Part shown: positions 1 to 10,274 of the stretch, one piece after another
Layout: each line of letters opens with the position of its first letter
Numbering within the stretch: the stretch's first letter is position 1
NCBI GenBank assembly: GCA_033557465.1
Contig: JAWIIG010000025.1
Location: forward strand, 4,707,001-4,771,000
Direction: 5' to 3'
From: Ichthyophis bannanicus
Taxonomy: Eukaryota > Chordata > Amphibia > Gymnophiona > Ichthyophiidae
Length of the DNA stretch: 64,000 nucleotides
The notes under the pieces: model-generated
Databases searched by the model: none
What the model was told of the DNA's origin: nothing
What the model saw: the letters and a program-made list of their open reading frames with translations, nothing else
Program-made: the position numbers and the translations under genes

Positions 1-2602
1 CAGTCAGCGAACGCTTAATCTCTATTCGTCTACGAGGATTGCCTATCAACACAACTATAATTCAAGTATATGCCCCAACAACAGCTGCAGAAGAGAATGA
101 AATTGAAGAGTTCTATGAACAAATACAAGCTGAAATTGACAGAACATGCAAACAGGATATCCTGATAGTCATGGGTGACTGGAACGCAAAAGTTGGCAAC
201 AAAGAAGAAGGCAAAGTAGTTGGAAAATATGGACTTGGCAACAGAAATGAAGCTGGAGAAAGGCTGATAGAATTCTGCAAGACCAATGATCTATTCATCT
301 CAAACACCTTCTTCCAGCAACACAAGCGGCGACTGTACACATGGACTTCACCCAATGGATTGTATAAAAATCAAATTGACTACATCTGTGGAAGTCAACG
401 ATGGAAAAGTTCTATAACATCAACAAAGACAAAACCTGGAGCTGACTGTGGTACAGATCATCAACTACTAGTATGCAAACTCAAGCTAAAGTTGAAAAGG
501 AGCAAACCACTCATGAATGCAGCAAAATATGACCTTGAGAATATACCACTGGAATTTAAAGACTGCCGGTAAAATCAATTTGCTGCTTTAGATACAAATG
601 ACAGAGCTCCGGAAGAGTTATGGAATGACATCAAGAAGGTTGTGTTGGAAGAAAGCGAGAAGTCTCTACAAAAGGTGAAAAAGCAAAAACGGCCAAAATG
701 GATGATGGAAGAAACTCTGAAAATTGCCCAGAAACGCAGAGAAGCTAAAGCCAGAGGAGAAAGAAAGACAATTGCAGAACTCAACAGAGATTTCCAACGT
801 GCAGCAAGACAGGACAAGGAAAAGTACTACAATGACACTTGCAAGGAAATAGAAGCAGAAACTATTAGAGGAAGAACAAGATCGGCTTTTCTAAAGCTAT
901 GAGAGTTAAAGAAAAAGTTCCAGCCTCGAATTGGAATGTTACAAGATACTCAAGGTTCTATGTTGAATGATGCTGAGAAGATCAAGAAAAGGTGGAAGGA
1001 ATATACAGAGTTTTTATATGATAAAGATCAAGTGAACCAACAGCCGTTTCAACCTGTACCTTATGATCGGGAACCATTGGTGATGAAAGAAGAAGTTGAA
1101 GCAGCATTGAAAGCCTTATCAAAGAACAAAGCACCAGGCATTGATAGCATTCCTATAGAAGTATTGCAGCAATCTGATGCAGCTGTTACCATACTTACAA
1201 GGCTCTGCCAAGAAATATGGAAGACAACATCATGGCCAACTGACTGGAAAAGATCTGTGTTTATACCAATACTAAAGAAAGGTGATCCAACTGACTGTGG
1301 AAATTATCGAACAATCACTCTGATCCCACATGCCAGCAAGCTTCTACTGAAGATTATTCAAAAGAGACTACAAACATACCTGGAACAAGAACTACCTGAA
1401 GTGCAAGCAGGGTTCAGGAAAGGGCGAGGAACAAGAGACATCATTGCGGATGTGAGATGGATCCTTGAAAAGACTAAAGAATACCAAAAGTATATCTATT
1501 TGTGCTTTATCGACTATAGGAAGGCTTTTGACTGTGTAAACCATGAGAAACTCTGGGCCACATTAAGCATGGGTATACCAGAACACCTGAACGTTCTCTT
1601 GCGCAATCTGTACATTGATCAAGAAGCAACAGTTCGAACAGAACAAGGAGAAACAGAATGGTTTAAAATAAGCAAAGGTGTAAGACAAGGCTGCATACTT
1701 TCCCCCTACCTGTTTAATTTATATGCAGAACAAATCATCAGAGAAGCAGGATTGTATGAAGACAACAGAGGTGTGAAGATTGGTGGAAGACTCATCAACA
1801 ACCTTCGCTATGCTGATGATACTACATTACTGGCTGAAAGTGAAGATGATCTGAAACATTTGCTTCTCACAATCAAAGAACATAGTCTCAAAATGGACCT
1901 GCACCTTAATGTAAAGAAGACAAAGATCATGACAACTGGCATAATCAATAGGTTCATCGTTGAAGGAGAAGAAATTGAAATTGTGAACAACTTTAACCTA
2001 CTTGGATCAACTATCAATAAAGAAGCAACAAGCAGTCAAGAAATCAAATGACGCATTGCTCTTGGCAGAATGGCTATGAAAGACCTAGATAAGATTCTCA
2101 AGAGCAGAGATGTCTCTCTCCATACAAAGATTCGACTTGTTCAAGCCATGGTATTTTCAATAACATCATATGGATGTGAAAGCGGGACAGTGAAAAAGAC
2201 AGACAGGAAGAAAATTGATGCCTTTGAATTATGGTGCTGGCAGCGAATACTGTGTATACCGTGGACTGCCCGAAGAACAAACCAGTCGGTACTAGAGGAG
2301 ATCAAACCTAAGCTTTCTTTAGAAGCTCAGATGACAAGACTTCGACTTTCATACTTTGGACACATCATGCGAAGAGAGAGATCATTAGAGAAAGACATCA
2401 TGCTTGGCAAGATAGAAGGTCAACGCAAAGAGGAAGACCAGCAATGAGATGGATCGATACAATAACAGCAGCTACGGGTACCAGTCTGTCAACAATGAGC
2501 CGCCTGACTGAAGACCGAACACAATTTAGGATAGCTATCCAGAGGGTTGCCACAAGTCGACTCCGACTCGACGGCACTTAACAACAACAACAACAACAAA
2601 AT
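1..2602 (+). mobile_element. RTE/BovB-like LINE, 3' part, cut by the window edge
   Basis: The stretch encodes an APE-type endonuclease followed by a reverse transcriptase and ends in a short 3' region with an (AAC)n tail at 2582-2600. The wording of the endonuclease (GDWNAKVG, LYTWTSP, GADCGTDHQLL) is typical of the RTE clade, and the BovB group in particular. The protein runs almost to the 3' end, so the 3' UTR is very short, as RTE elements have. The terminal motif CGACTCGACGGCACTTAAC is shared in decayed form with the SINE at 54.6 kb. The 5' end lies outside the window. Confidence 0.85.
39..2581 (+). pseudogene. RTE endonuclease-reverse transcriptase, decayed
   Basis: One reading frame carries the whole protein, broken by in-frame stops at 570-572, 900-902 and 2049-2051. 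A one-base frameshift near 2428 (AAAG where the repeat reads AGAGGAAGACC) leads to a stop at 2445-2447. Beyond the shift the other frame continues through MRWIDTI to TAA at 2579-2581. Domains in order: APE endonuclease (about 39-560), linker, RT with APGIDSIP, FIDYRKAFDCV (motif A), RQGCILSPYLFN (motif B) and YADDTTLL (catalytic motif C), then a C-terminal WCWQRIL segment. All catalytic motifs are visible, but the copy cannot make a full protein. Confidence 0.85.
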
Positions 2603-3659
2603 GACCTATGTCTGGTAATATGCTATTTATATTTGGGTTGATAATCAGCAGCACCTATGCAGTTAGCCACTGAAGGGGATAGTCAGAGATACTATAAGGA
2701 AGTGCTGCTGAATATCCTGACTAACCACCTTGGCACTATCTGGAGAATATCAGGGCAGTCTGTGGGCAGAGAGGAGCACAGACAGCAATTATCTATATAG
2801 AAGCGATATTTAGCATTGTTATCCGGATAATTTAGGACAGAAAATAGACATCCTAGTGGATTATTCCAATAGAAGTGGAGCCATGGCTCAAAACTGACCC
2901 ACTTGTATGTTATTCAATTATACATTGCTCAAAACTGTATAGAAGGAGAAGTATAAAATGTGACACATAAATAAACCAATCATAGCAGTTAGGTATTGAT
3001 TTCCTTACAGATTTCTGGTGAAAAGGAAGGTAGAGGCAATGGGGGTCATCTTAAAAGTCTTAGTCGGGATCTGGACGTGCATGTGGATGCCAAAATCACA
3101 GAGACATCTTCTGAATCATTTAACAAATGACATTCAGGGACATCTCTGGTCTGGTCCAGGGTTGACCAAATAGGCAAGGGGACTGATGGAGGTGTGTCTG
3201 GGGAGGTGCAATGAACTTAGATTTCCCTATTTGATTTCAAAAACATCAGGGATGTCTGCAGGAATGTCCACATTTAGACCTTCTCTAGGCATGAACAGGT
3301 ATCAGGACAGTGCTTGTTGTGGCCTTAAAACATACTAAGGGTGTAGAGAAAATGGAGAATTAAGGGATTGCACTTGGATGCCCCATTGTAAAAGTCAAGT
3401 GAAAAATACAATTATCTCTGAAACAATGCCTGATTTCTTTCCCCATTTTTCCATCCCACTCCTTCCAATCTGAATTGCCTAAGAAATGTGTTTGTGTTTA
3501 ACCTGGCCCACCGAAATGACTGTGCTGATGGGAAAAGAAACTCCACAGTCTTGCTATAAATGCAGATATAAATATTGGATATAAATATTTGATATAAATA
3601 AAGAAATATGAAATAAAATTTCATAATATCTAGTACATATAAAATTATTAACAACTTAC
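2603..3659. other. Intronic sequence, nothing recognised
   Basis: No coding stretch longer than chance, no terminal repeats and no SINE boxes are visible. A short AT-rich stretch with repeated GATATAAAT units lies near 3560-3600, just downstream (minus sense) of the MRPS27 donor site. Confidence 0.5.
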
Positions 3660-3762
3660 CAAGGAGCGCCAAGCCATAGAGTTGGGAGCTAAAACCTACA
3701 GTGTTTTCCTGCTGCAAGCCTGCGAGCAGAAGAGATGCACCAAGATTCTTCTCTTCCTCCCA
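3660..3762 (-). CDS. MRPS27: MRPS27 internal exon, encoding [10 protein letters not shown]...SSQLYG
   Basis: On the minus strand the acceptor TTTAAACTTTGCAG precedes a 103-nt exon and the donor GTAAGT follows. It starts in phase 0, as required by the 29.3-kb exon, and encodes 34 residues: [16 protein letters not shown], then [14 protein letters not shown], plus one leftover base. Human mS27 has WEEERNFGASLLLPGL and [15 protein letters not shown] at the matching place (recalled). Reading on past the donor gives an unrelated hydrophobic tail, as expected for intron. Later exons of the gene lie outside the window to the left. Confidence 0.9.
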
Positions 3763-4042
3763 CTGCAAAGTTTAAAATTCAATAAATAATGCTTCACTTT
3801 AATTTTAGTGCTGAAAAAAATATATATATATATCACCACAATCATAGAGAGACATAGGGTCTTCAACTACTACCATACTTTGAAGTAAAGTCTACTCAAA
3901 GAACAGAGCTGCGAAAACACCTTAAATATGCAATGTGACATGATTAGATCAATAAACCTGTCACTACCCAATCAACCACTGTTCCAGAAAGAACAAGATT
4001 GACTGCATGAAATTTAATACATCTCCCTCTTGAACAAAGATC

Positions 4043-5066
4043 AGCATGTAATTTTAATTTAATTTAATTTACAGATTTTTTATATACCGCTCCTTCCATT
4101 GATCAGGTGCGGTTTACATGGAACAACAATAAAACAGTGAACTGTTTTTACAGATAACAAGTTGTAACTTACATTTAACAATTTGTGAACTATGTACAGA
4201 GTAACAGAGTTAAAAACTATATACAGGCTTAAATATTATTCGTTAGTCTTTGAATACATTGTTTTCAGGCTTTATTGGTTCGACCTTTTTTGGAATAGTT
4301 GTATTTGGCTGAAATATGACTATCCTTTCTCTATCTGTGGGGTGGGAGGTGAGTTCGCCAAGGGTGCATAGTATATTGTGAATAAGTGTGTTTTGAGTTT
4401 TTTCCTAAACTCCATGATTTTGGGTAAGGATCTTAATTCTGATGGGATAGTGTTCCAAAGTATGGGGGCAGCATGGGAGAAGGCTTTCTTGTTTGTGGTC
4501 TTTTTGGCCTTAATAAATTCTTTTGGTGTAGTTAATTTGTTTAGCTGGTCTCTCCTTTGAAGGTTATGAGTAGGCTCAGTTTTAATGAGGTTATTTATAG
4601 ACAGGGGTGCTGTTTTATTTAGAGCTTTGTAGGTGGTTAAAATAGTTTTATATTCTATTCGACTTTGAATCGGGAGCCAGTGTAGATATTCTAAAATCGG
4701 GGTTATATGTTGAAAAGGTGGGGCCTTTGTAATGGTCTTAGCTGCCGCATTTTGTGCCAATTGGAGCTTTTTCAAGGTCTGTTTTGTTACACCTAGTAGG
4801 ATTTGATTTGCGAAATCGAAGTGGGGGGTTATTATCACTTGTATAATTCGTTGAAAATCTTGTAGGTGCATTAGTGGGCGGAGTTGCTTTAATATTTTGA
4901 GTTTGAAATAAACCTTTTTTGTTATGTTTCTTACATGTGTGTCCATGCAGAGGTGTTTGTCTAGTATTACGCCTAAATAACGTACTTCAGTTTTTAGTTT
5001 GATATCGTTATTCTGCAGTGTGATATGTGAGGGGGGAATGAATGTTGTGTTTTTTGTTACTATTAG
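4043..5066 (-). mobile_element. L2-clade LINE, 3' fragment
   Basis: The minus strand encodes the C-terminal part of an L2-type ORF2 and ends at a tail of repeated TAAAT units at 4045-4072. Just inside the tail is the motif TGTAAACCGCACC with GGAGCGGTATATAAAAAA, nearly the same as the 3' end of the tRNA-derived SINEs at 26.2 and 30.7 kb. The copy is 5' truncated at about 5066. Confidence 0.75.
4320..5060 (-). pseudogene. L2 ORF2 C-terminal region
   Basis: The open stretch 4320-4946 encodes 208 residues with the hallmarks of the region after the RT in L2 proteins: QLAQNAAAKTIT, ITPILEYLHWLPIQSRIEYK, YKALN and WNTIPSELR with KTHLF. Upstream in the same frame, about 38 more codons read IPPSHITL and YLGVILDKHLCMDTHV, the end of the thumb region. 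The catalytic RT core is absent through 5' truncation. The stretch is free of stops, so the copy is younger than the other L2 fragments here. Confidence 0.75.
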
Positions 5067-5334
5067 GGCTTCTGTAGGAGAATCAAATTACTCTGCATGT
5101 TAAACGTTCAAGACGCAGAGTACACTTGAGACAGTAATTGATTGTCCATCAATGTGGGATCCATGAAGCACGTGTTGTGGTTGGTTACTTTATGTTAGCT
5201 GTGTATTAATGTGGAAGAACGCAGGAGTTTTTATTTAGTTGCTCACTGTTGTGGTTTCGGTAGTAATTTTTAAACGTGTACAGTTATTTTTTACCCTTTG
5301 CAGAGTAGTCCAAAATGCTGAGTAGGCGAGGGAG

Positions 5335-5700
5335 AGATGAGGTGCTCCCTTTGCTTATCCAGCTCCACTGGCTCCCAGTCTCATGTTGAGTGATGTTCAA
5401 TTTTCTCTTTTTAGTGTTTAAGGCACTACATGATAGGATTCTGCATCATCTAGCTGTATATTTGACTGATTATAAGTAGTGCTTTACGATTATTTCAGCA
5501 GGCTTTGTTGTAAATTTCTGGCCTATGGGAAATTGGCTGGTTTCAAGAAGAAGGCCTTTAGTTATCCAGTTCTGTCACTTTGCTTCTTACCACTGGAGCT
5601 CAGATGGAAGCAATTTGTGATTTTGTAAAAAGGTGAAGGCTTTGCTGTTTCATTTGTCATTCCCTAAATGTTGGAGGAGGACTGGGTGTAAGAAGAATGG
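5335..5700 (+). pseudogene. Decayed L2-like LINE C-terminal fragment
   Basis: Plus-strand translation in pieces gives PLLIQLHWLPVSC, then a stop, VMFNFLFLVFKALHD and LHHLAVYLTDY, the same region seen intact in the L2 copy at 4.3-4.9 kb (LHWLPIQSRIEYK, YKALN). Stops and frame changes are frequent. It is a different, older copy in the opposite orientation. Confidence 0.45.
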
Positions 5701-6189
5701 GGGGTGTAAGAAAGTTCAAATTATCTATACGTCCATATAGAGTGCCACAATGATAAAAACATCAATAACAAAAAGTGGGACTCACAATAATGAATCATTC
5801 ATAAAAGATTCTATGCATCTCTTTTCATTATAACTTTTACTTACACTAAATTGCATTTAACAACACTTAACAAAAACAAAGAATAAAACCCTCATTTTCA
5901 TATACTTTTAATAATTTTTCTTATACCTTAATTTAATTTAATACTATCTAGAAAATCTTGCTTTATTAAGACATTTATTTCTAAAATGTGTACAGTAATC
6001 AAACTAACACAATTTAATGTAATTTAACACAGTCCTTAAGCTGCTAGGCTCACTTTCATTCATGCCCGTGTAAACACACAGAAACAGGTTGAATTCATTC
6101 ATTGGAGCACGTTCACTTTCTCTAACGATCCATAATCCAAGCATGGAACAATTAAGGCTTATATCCATTCACGGAAATTTACTTTCATG

Positions 6190-6275
6190 TTCTCCAGTGA
6201 TACAAAATCATCCAAGGTCCAACAATGGCCATCGGTTTCGCCACCTCACTGTGGCTTTTTCAAGGATTCTCCTCA
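6190..6275 (-). other. Possible Penelope-type hammerhead-like motif, degenerate
   Basis: On the minus strand a run TTGAAAAA is followed by a small stem GCCAC/GTGGC (6241-6255) and then CGAAAC. Penelope-like elements carry hammerhead ribozymes of the layout CUGANGA, stem II, GAAA. Here the first core block is altered (TTGAAAA), so it would not be a working ribozyme. The call rests only on this layout and on a real Penelope-like RT at the far end of the window. Confidence 0.25.
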
Positions 6276-6286
6276 AACCAGCAAAA

Positions 6287-6882
6287 GCCTGATGTTGTAA
6301 CTGAGATTTCTTTGAAGGATATTTGGGAAGCTATTTTGCATGTGGCTCAGTCCCTTCAGTTATCTTTGGGGAAAATATCTGATTATTCAAAGGAAACTGT
6401 AGTGAAGCTTGCTGAACATGATGCTAAGTTTGCTCATGTTCAACAGTTTTCTCAGAAGATTAATTCCCAATTTAGGGTTTTTCAAGCTTCACTGTATACT
6501 TTTTCTTCTGGTACAATGATAACTTCTCGTCAATTGGAATCTGGATTTCTGGAATCTTCTTTAGACAAAAATTCTTCTAGAGCTAACTTATTGGTATCTT
6601 TTTTGTCTGAAGTAGATAAAGATCGTGTTTTACGTCTTTATTTTTCTAAACATCATGATAAATTTTGTGGTCAGGCGTTACAGTACAAGCCTTCCCAGAT
6701 ATTACTAGATTAACTCAGCAACGTAGGAAGGCCCTCTTAAAGCTGCGCCCGCGGGTTTTGGCTCTGGGAGCATCTTTTTCATTTAGGTTTCCTTGTAAGT
6801 GTTGCATTGTACACCAAGGTAATAGGTATGTCTTTTTTGAGGTTCAACAATTAGAAAAATGTTTTTTGAGGAAAGGTGGTTA
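6287..6882 (+). pseudogene. L1 ORF1 protein remnant
   Basis: The first part (SLKDIWEAILHVAQSL, then a coiled-coil-like stretch) lies in the frame ending at 6713. The last part (FPDITRLTQQRRKALLKL, LGASFSFRFPCKCC, RYVFFEVQQLEKCF) is in another frame ending at 6883, so there is a frameshift near 6670. The C-terminal wording is typical of amphibian L1 ORF1. The RRM-like middle seen in the fragments at 24 and 45 kb is missing, an internal deletion of roughly 100 codons near 6540. Confidence 0.65.
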
Positions 6883-7056
6883 GTCGGTGTGGATTTGTAT
6901 GTTTAATTGCCATTTTGTATCCTTGATCATGTAATTTAGGGTTTTACATTGTTTGCTGGGAACTTTCTTTTCTTCAGTGTCCTTCAATTATGGTTATCCT
7001 CTTTAGAAGCTTATTGTTCTTTCTAAATTTTGTTTAAATGCTAATAAAAAAAAGAT
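6287..7056 (+). mobile_element. ORF1-only L1 derivative (HAL1-like)
   Basis: An L1-type ORF1 remnant (6287-6882) is followed by about 160 bases of non-coding sequence and an A-rich tail (AATAAAAAAAAGAT, 7041-7054), with no ORF2 between. That is the layout of a half-L1, an ORF1-only LINE derivative. The ORF1 has lost its central RNA-binding part. An ordinary L1 that lost ORF2 by internal deletion would look the same. Confidence 0.5.
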
Positions 7057-7204
7057 ATTTTAAAATCTGACCTCCATTTCCCACCATTACTGCTAGGATT
7101 TGTGGGGTTATAAACTGGTAGTGGTGCCTTAGGGTGAGGAATTCAGGGGTACAGTGCTCAAGTATCCTCCACTCTTTAATCTGGTCTGATCATTTTTGTC
7201 TTAA

Positions 7205-7925
7205 GTTGCATATTAATGTTTAGGGACAAGTTGTTGCTGTCAAATTCTCAAATTATTATACAAGATAGGGCTAAGTCTATATCTACCCAGGAGACATTCC
7301 TGCATTTACAGATCCGCTGTGACGTTTCACTGGATCGATTCGCCCAGACATGGAGTCTGGATTTTAGAATAGCCCTCAATAAAGTAGCACCTCTGAAGCT
7401 AGGGAAACTTACTGCTAGTTTTTGGATCGTCTTAGGTCCTCCAAAATGGCAGGAGGGAAATAAACCCTGTTGTATGTCCAGCTGTTTGAAAGTGACGATC
7501 ACTTAGAAAGAAAGATTTATGGGGAATAAAAAAGAACTGTTGTCTATTAGGAAGGCATATTATTCTAAAGAGATTATGCCGGCTAATAGTAGCTCAAAGC
7601 AGCTTTTTTCATTTTGCTAATAATCTTATGGTGGACTTCAGTAAAACTGGCACCTGATCATCTGAGACTCAGCTGTGAGCAGTTAGTTCAATAATTTTTT
7701 CCACTATATTTGTATTGATAAATTCTAAAGTATAACAAAATTAGCTAGTTACAACAAATGAGCAGTGTTAATTCTGTTCAGCTTCGTAACTGGAAGAATA
7801 CAAATTTACTGGATTCATTGCAGACTAGGTTTAGAAGAGGCTGCAGAATAGAGTCATTTTTAACTGCTTTGTCAGATTATCTCAGACTACTGCTGGATAG
7901 CAAAAATTAAAATCTGGGTCTGATA
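7205..7925 (+). pseudogene. Old L2-like LINE fragment (endonuclease-RT linker)
   Basis: Plus-strand translation gives LDRFAQTWSLDFRIALNKVAP, then KAYYSKEI with LFSFANNL, and further on LDSLQTRFRRGCRIESFL. In L2 proteins these correspond to the linker after the endonuclease (LDKIAPLK, YYSSLI, LFSTV) and the start of the RT (FQSGFRPHHSTET). Stops occur between the pieces. Confidence 0.5.
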
Positions 7926-7929
7926 TTAC

Positions 7930-8685
7930 AGTGTTTAACTGGGTGCAATCATGGTTCGGGATCTTTATATAGCACACATAGATTATAAAGTAATTTAATC
8001 TACACACATATATGCTCAAAGTATGCTCAAGCTGGTATAAGTGATTGTGCCTACATTCAAAGCATGTTCTCTGACACATATCTAGTAGTTTACGTGTCTT
8101 TATAAAATAGCACTTAAGTAGGCATCTATCAGAGTTTTCTGTATCTACACCCAGTTTCAGCCAGCATTAGGAAAGCATAACATGAATGCTGCACACGGGT
8201 TAGCAGCACAATGGTATCTTTTAAAGCTAGGCATCACCAGTCTTCTAGCTGTCTTATAGTTCAATAGTTTTAATAGGAGATAAGCTTAGCTAGAGTAAAG
8301 CTGTTGTCACAATTATGTTATATTTGTCCCATGCAGAGTTGATTGCTTGAGGTTCTATTATTGTCAGATGGATTATTCTGCTATCAGAGTCCCTATATTT
8401 GAAGCAGATATCCATAAATCAGACATATTGGGCTAGTTTTGAAGTGACATCTATGAGGTTGCAGTCCCTAGCACAGAACATAGGAAAAGGATCCTATGCT
8501 TTTGATCCTTGCCATACAGTGATGGTTACGGAGATATCCATTGACATAATGCACTGACTGATGAATTTCAACAATAACTTTTTTTTTATAAGGAGTGCAT
8601 TAGCATCTCTTAAAATCAGCTATCCCTATCTCTATTCTATAAAAGCTATCTATAGATGTTTCCTTGCATGATAAGATCAAATCTT
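7930..8685. other. Intronic sequence, nothing recognised
   Basis: No coding, SINE or terminal-repeat signal was found. It is AT-rich single-copy-looking sequence between an L2 fragment and a SINE. Confidence 0.4.
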
Positions 8686-8688
8686 AAG

Positions 8689-8898
8689 AACACTGGCTTG
8701 GGAACCCAGAGACCAGGGTTCGATTCCCACTAGCACTCCTTGTGGCCTTGGGCAAGTTACTTAACTCTCCATTGCCTCAGAAAAATCCAAGGTCAATGTC
8801 CCTGTTTAATGTACATTACCAAGTTTAAGTTTCAATGTAAACCACTTTGATCGAAATGATAAAGCGGTATATAAAACCTGTTAAATAAATAAATAAAA
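8689..8898 (+). mobile_element. tRNA-derived SINE, 5' truncated
   Basis: A pol III B-box-like GGGTTCGATTCCC (8717-8729) is followed by the body line TCCTTGTGGCCTTGGGCAAG, also seen in the SINEs at 30.6, 31.6, 54.6 and 63.1 kb. The 3' end has TGTAAACCACTTTGATCG, AAGCGGTATATAAA and an (AAAT)n tail. The A box region is missing or too decayed to see. Confidence 0.65.
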
Positions 8899-9395
8899 TC
8901 TGGCTTTCTTGACGAAAACAGTAAAATTTGCTAGATAAAGATGGATCTGGCTTTCTTATGCAATTAGAATTTCCTTCAGCATTTGATCTAGCAGATAGCG
9001 TAGTTACTCAGCTGTAACAGGTGTTCTCCAAGGACAGCAGGAATCAGTTCTCACATACGGGTGACATCGATGCTAAAGGAGCCCTTGCGGCAGCATCTCC
9101 CCAGCTTTCAAAGAAAGCCTTTGGGAGACAACACCACATATGCATGGTCCCCTTCCCGCCCAAGAGTGGCATCTTGATCAGTCAGATACATGGATAGAGC
9201 CGACAAAAGGGATGGCAAAAATGGCAGCAACTCCAAGGGGAGGAGAGAGCGTTGTGAGGACTGATTCCTGCTGTCTCTGGAGAACACCTGTTACAGGTGA
9301 GTAACTACGCTTTCTCCAGAAACAAGCAGGAAGTTGGTCATCACATATGGGACACCCTAGCTACAAGCTACCGAGAACCTGTAGAAAAACATGGC

Positions 9396-9885
9396 TCAGC
9401 TGTGAGCAGGTGCAAGCGAATCTGAGGATAGACTTTGAGAACCCCAGTATCCAGGAAGAACATGGCTCTGGTAGCCTGAACAAGAAGGGTCAGAGGTCAG
9501 GAGCTGCCTAAACCCCAAACAAATTACAGAGGACAGCCTGGTAGAAGGCACTGTTTCATAAGGATACCCTCTCCAAGCAGTAGTGAGCTGTAAAAGTGTG
9601 GACTGAAGACTAGGTGGCAGCCTGGCAGATGTCTGCCATGGGAAAAGAGCGAAGACTTGCAACCGAGGTTGCCATAGCTCTGACCCGGTGCTGCAATGGC
9701 AGCCCTGCCTGGTGGTGGGCAAAAGTGATGCAGTCCGCCACTCAAATGGACAGGGTCCACTTAGTGACAGCCTCCCCCAGATGACTGGGGTCATATGAGA
9801 CAAAAAAGCTGCGAGGCTTTGCTGTGGCCCTGAGTATGCTGTAGATAGAAGGACAGGGCCCTTTTGCAGTACAGAGTATGGAAAA
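9396..9885 (-). pseudogene. DIRS-B1 tyrosine recombinase, C-terminus
   Basis: The translation in changing frames matches the recombinase end seen intact in DIRS-A3: RAM, then DICQAATW with VHTFTAHYCL (the catalytic His and Tyr region). Frameshifts and stops scatter the match over all three frames. The upstream half of the same gene continues at 20564-21119, on the other side of DIRS-A1. Confidence 0.6.
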
Positions 9886-10270
9886 AGCATAGTTACTCAC
9901 CTGTAACAGGTGATCTCTGGGAACAGCAGGAATTTAGTCCTCACATATGGGTATCGTCGGTACCGACGGAGCCTGCGCGGGAACACTCCCCAGCGTCCAA
10001 TCAGAAAGCTTTTGGGAGCATCCCATAGCGCCTGCATGCTGCCTTCCCGCCTTTCCCAACTGCCTCTCTCCAGTTGAGTTTTAAAGCTGAGACAAAGAGA
10101 GAAAGAGAGGGAAAGGAAAGAGATAGATAGAGAGATACAACTCCTAGGGGAGGTGGGTGGGTTGTGAGGACTAAATTCCTGCTTTTCCCGGAGATCACCT
10201 GTTACAGGTGAGTAACTATGCTATCTCCAGGAACAAGCAGGAATCTAGTCATCACATATGGGGACTCCCT
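9886..10270. repeat. DIRS-A1 3' terminus: ITR plus internal complementary region (ICR)
   Basis: The outermost bases (AGCATAGTTACTCACC from 9886) recur inverted at 10193-10222. Directly after that copy, 10223-10262 is a perfect reverse complement of the element's other end (20524-20563). Read on the minus strand, the ICR is exactly the right end joined to the left end, the sequence a circular form would have at its junction. This is the DIRS arrangement used to template end-to-end joining during replication. Confidence 0.85.
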
Positions 10271-10274
10271 AGCT

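Noticed and set aside
3412..3768. 118-codon protein on the minus strand
   Set aside because: Only the first part is real coding sequence (the MRPS27 exon). The rest is read-through past the GTAAGT donor into intron.
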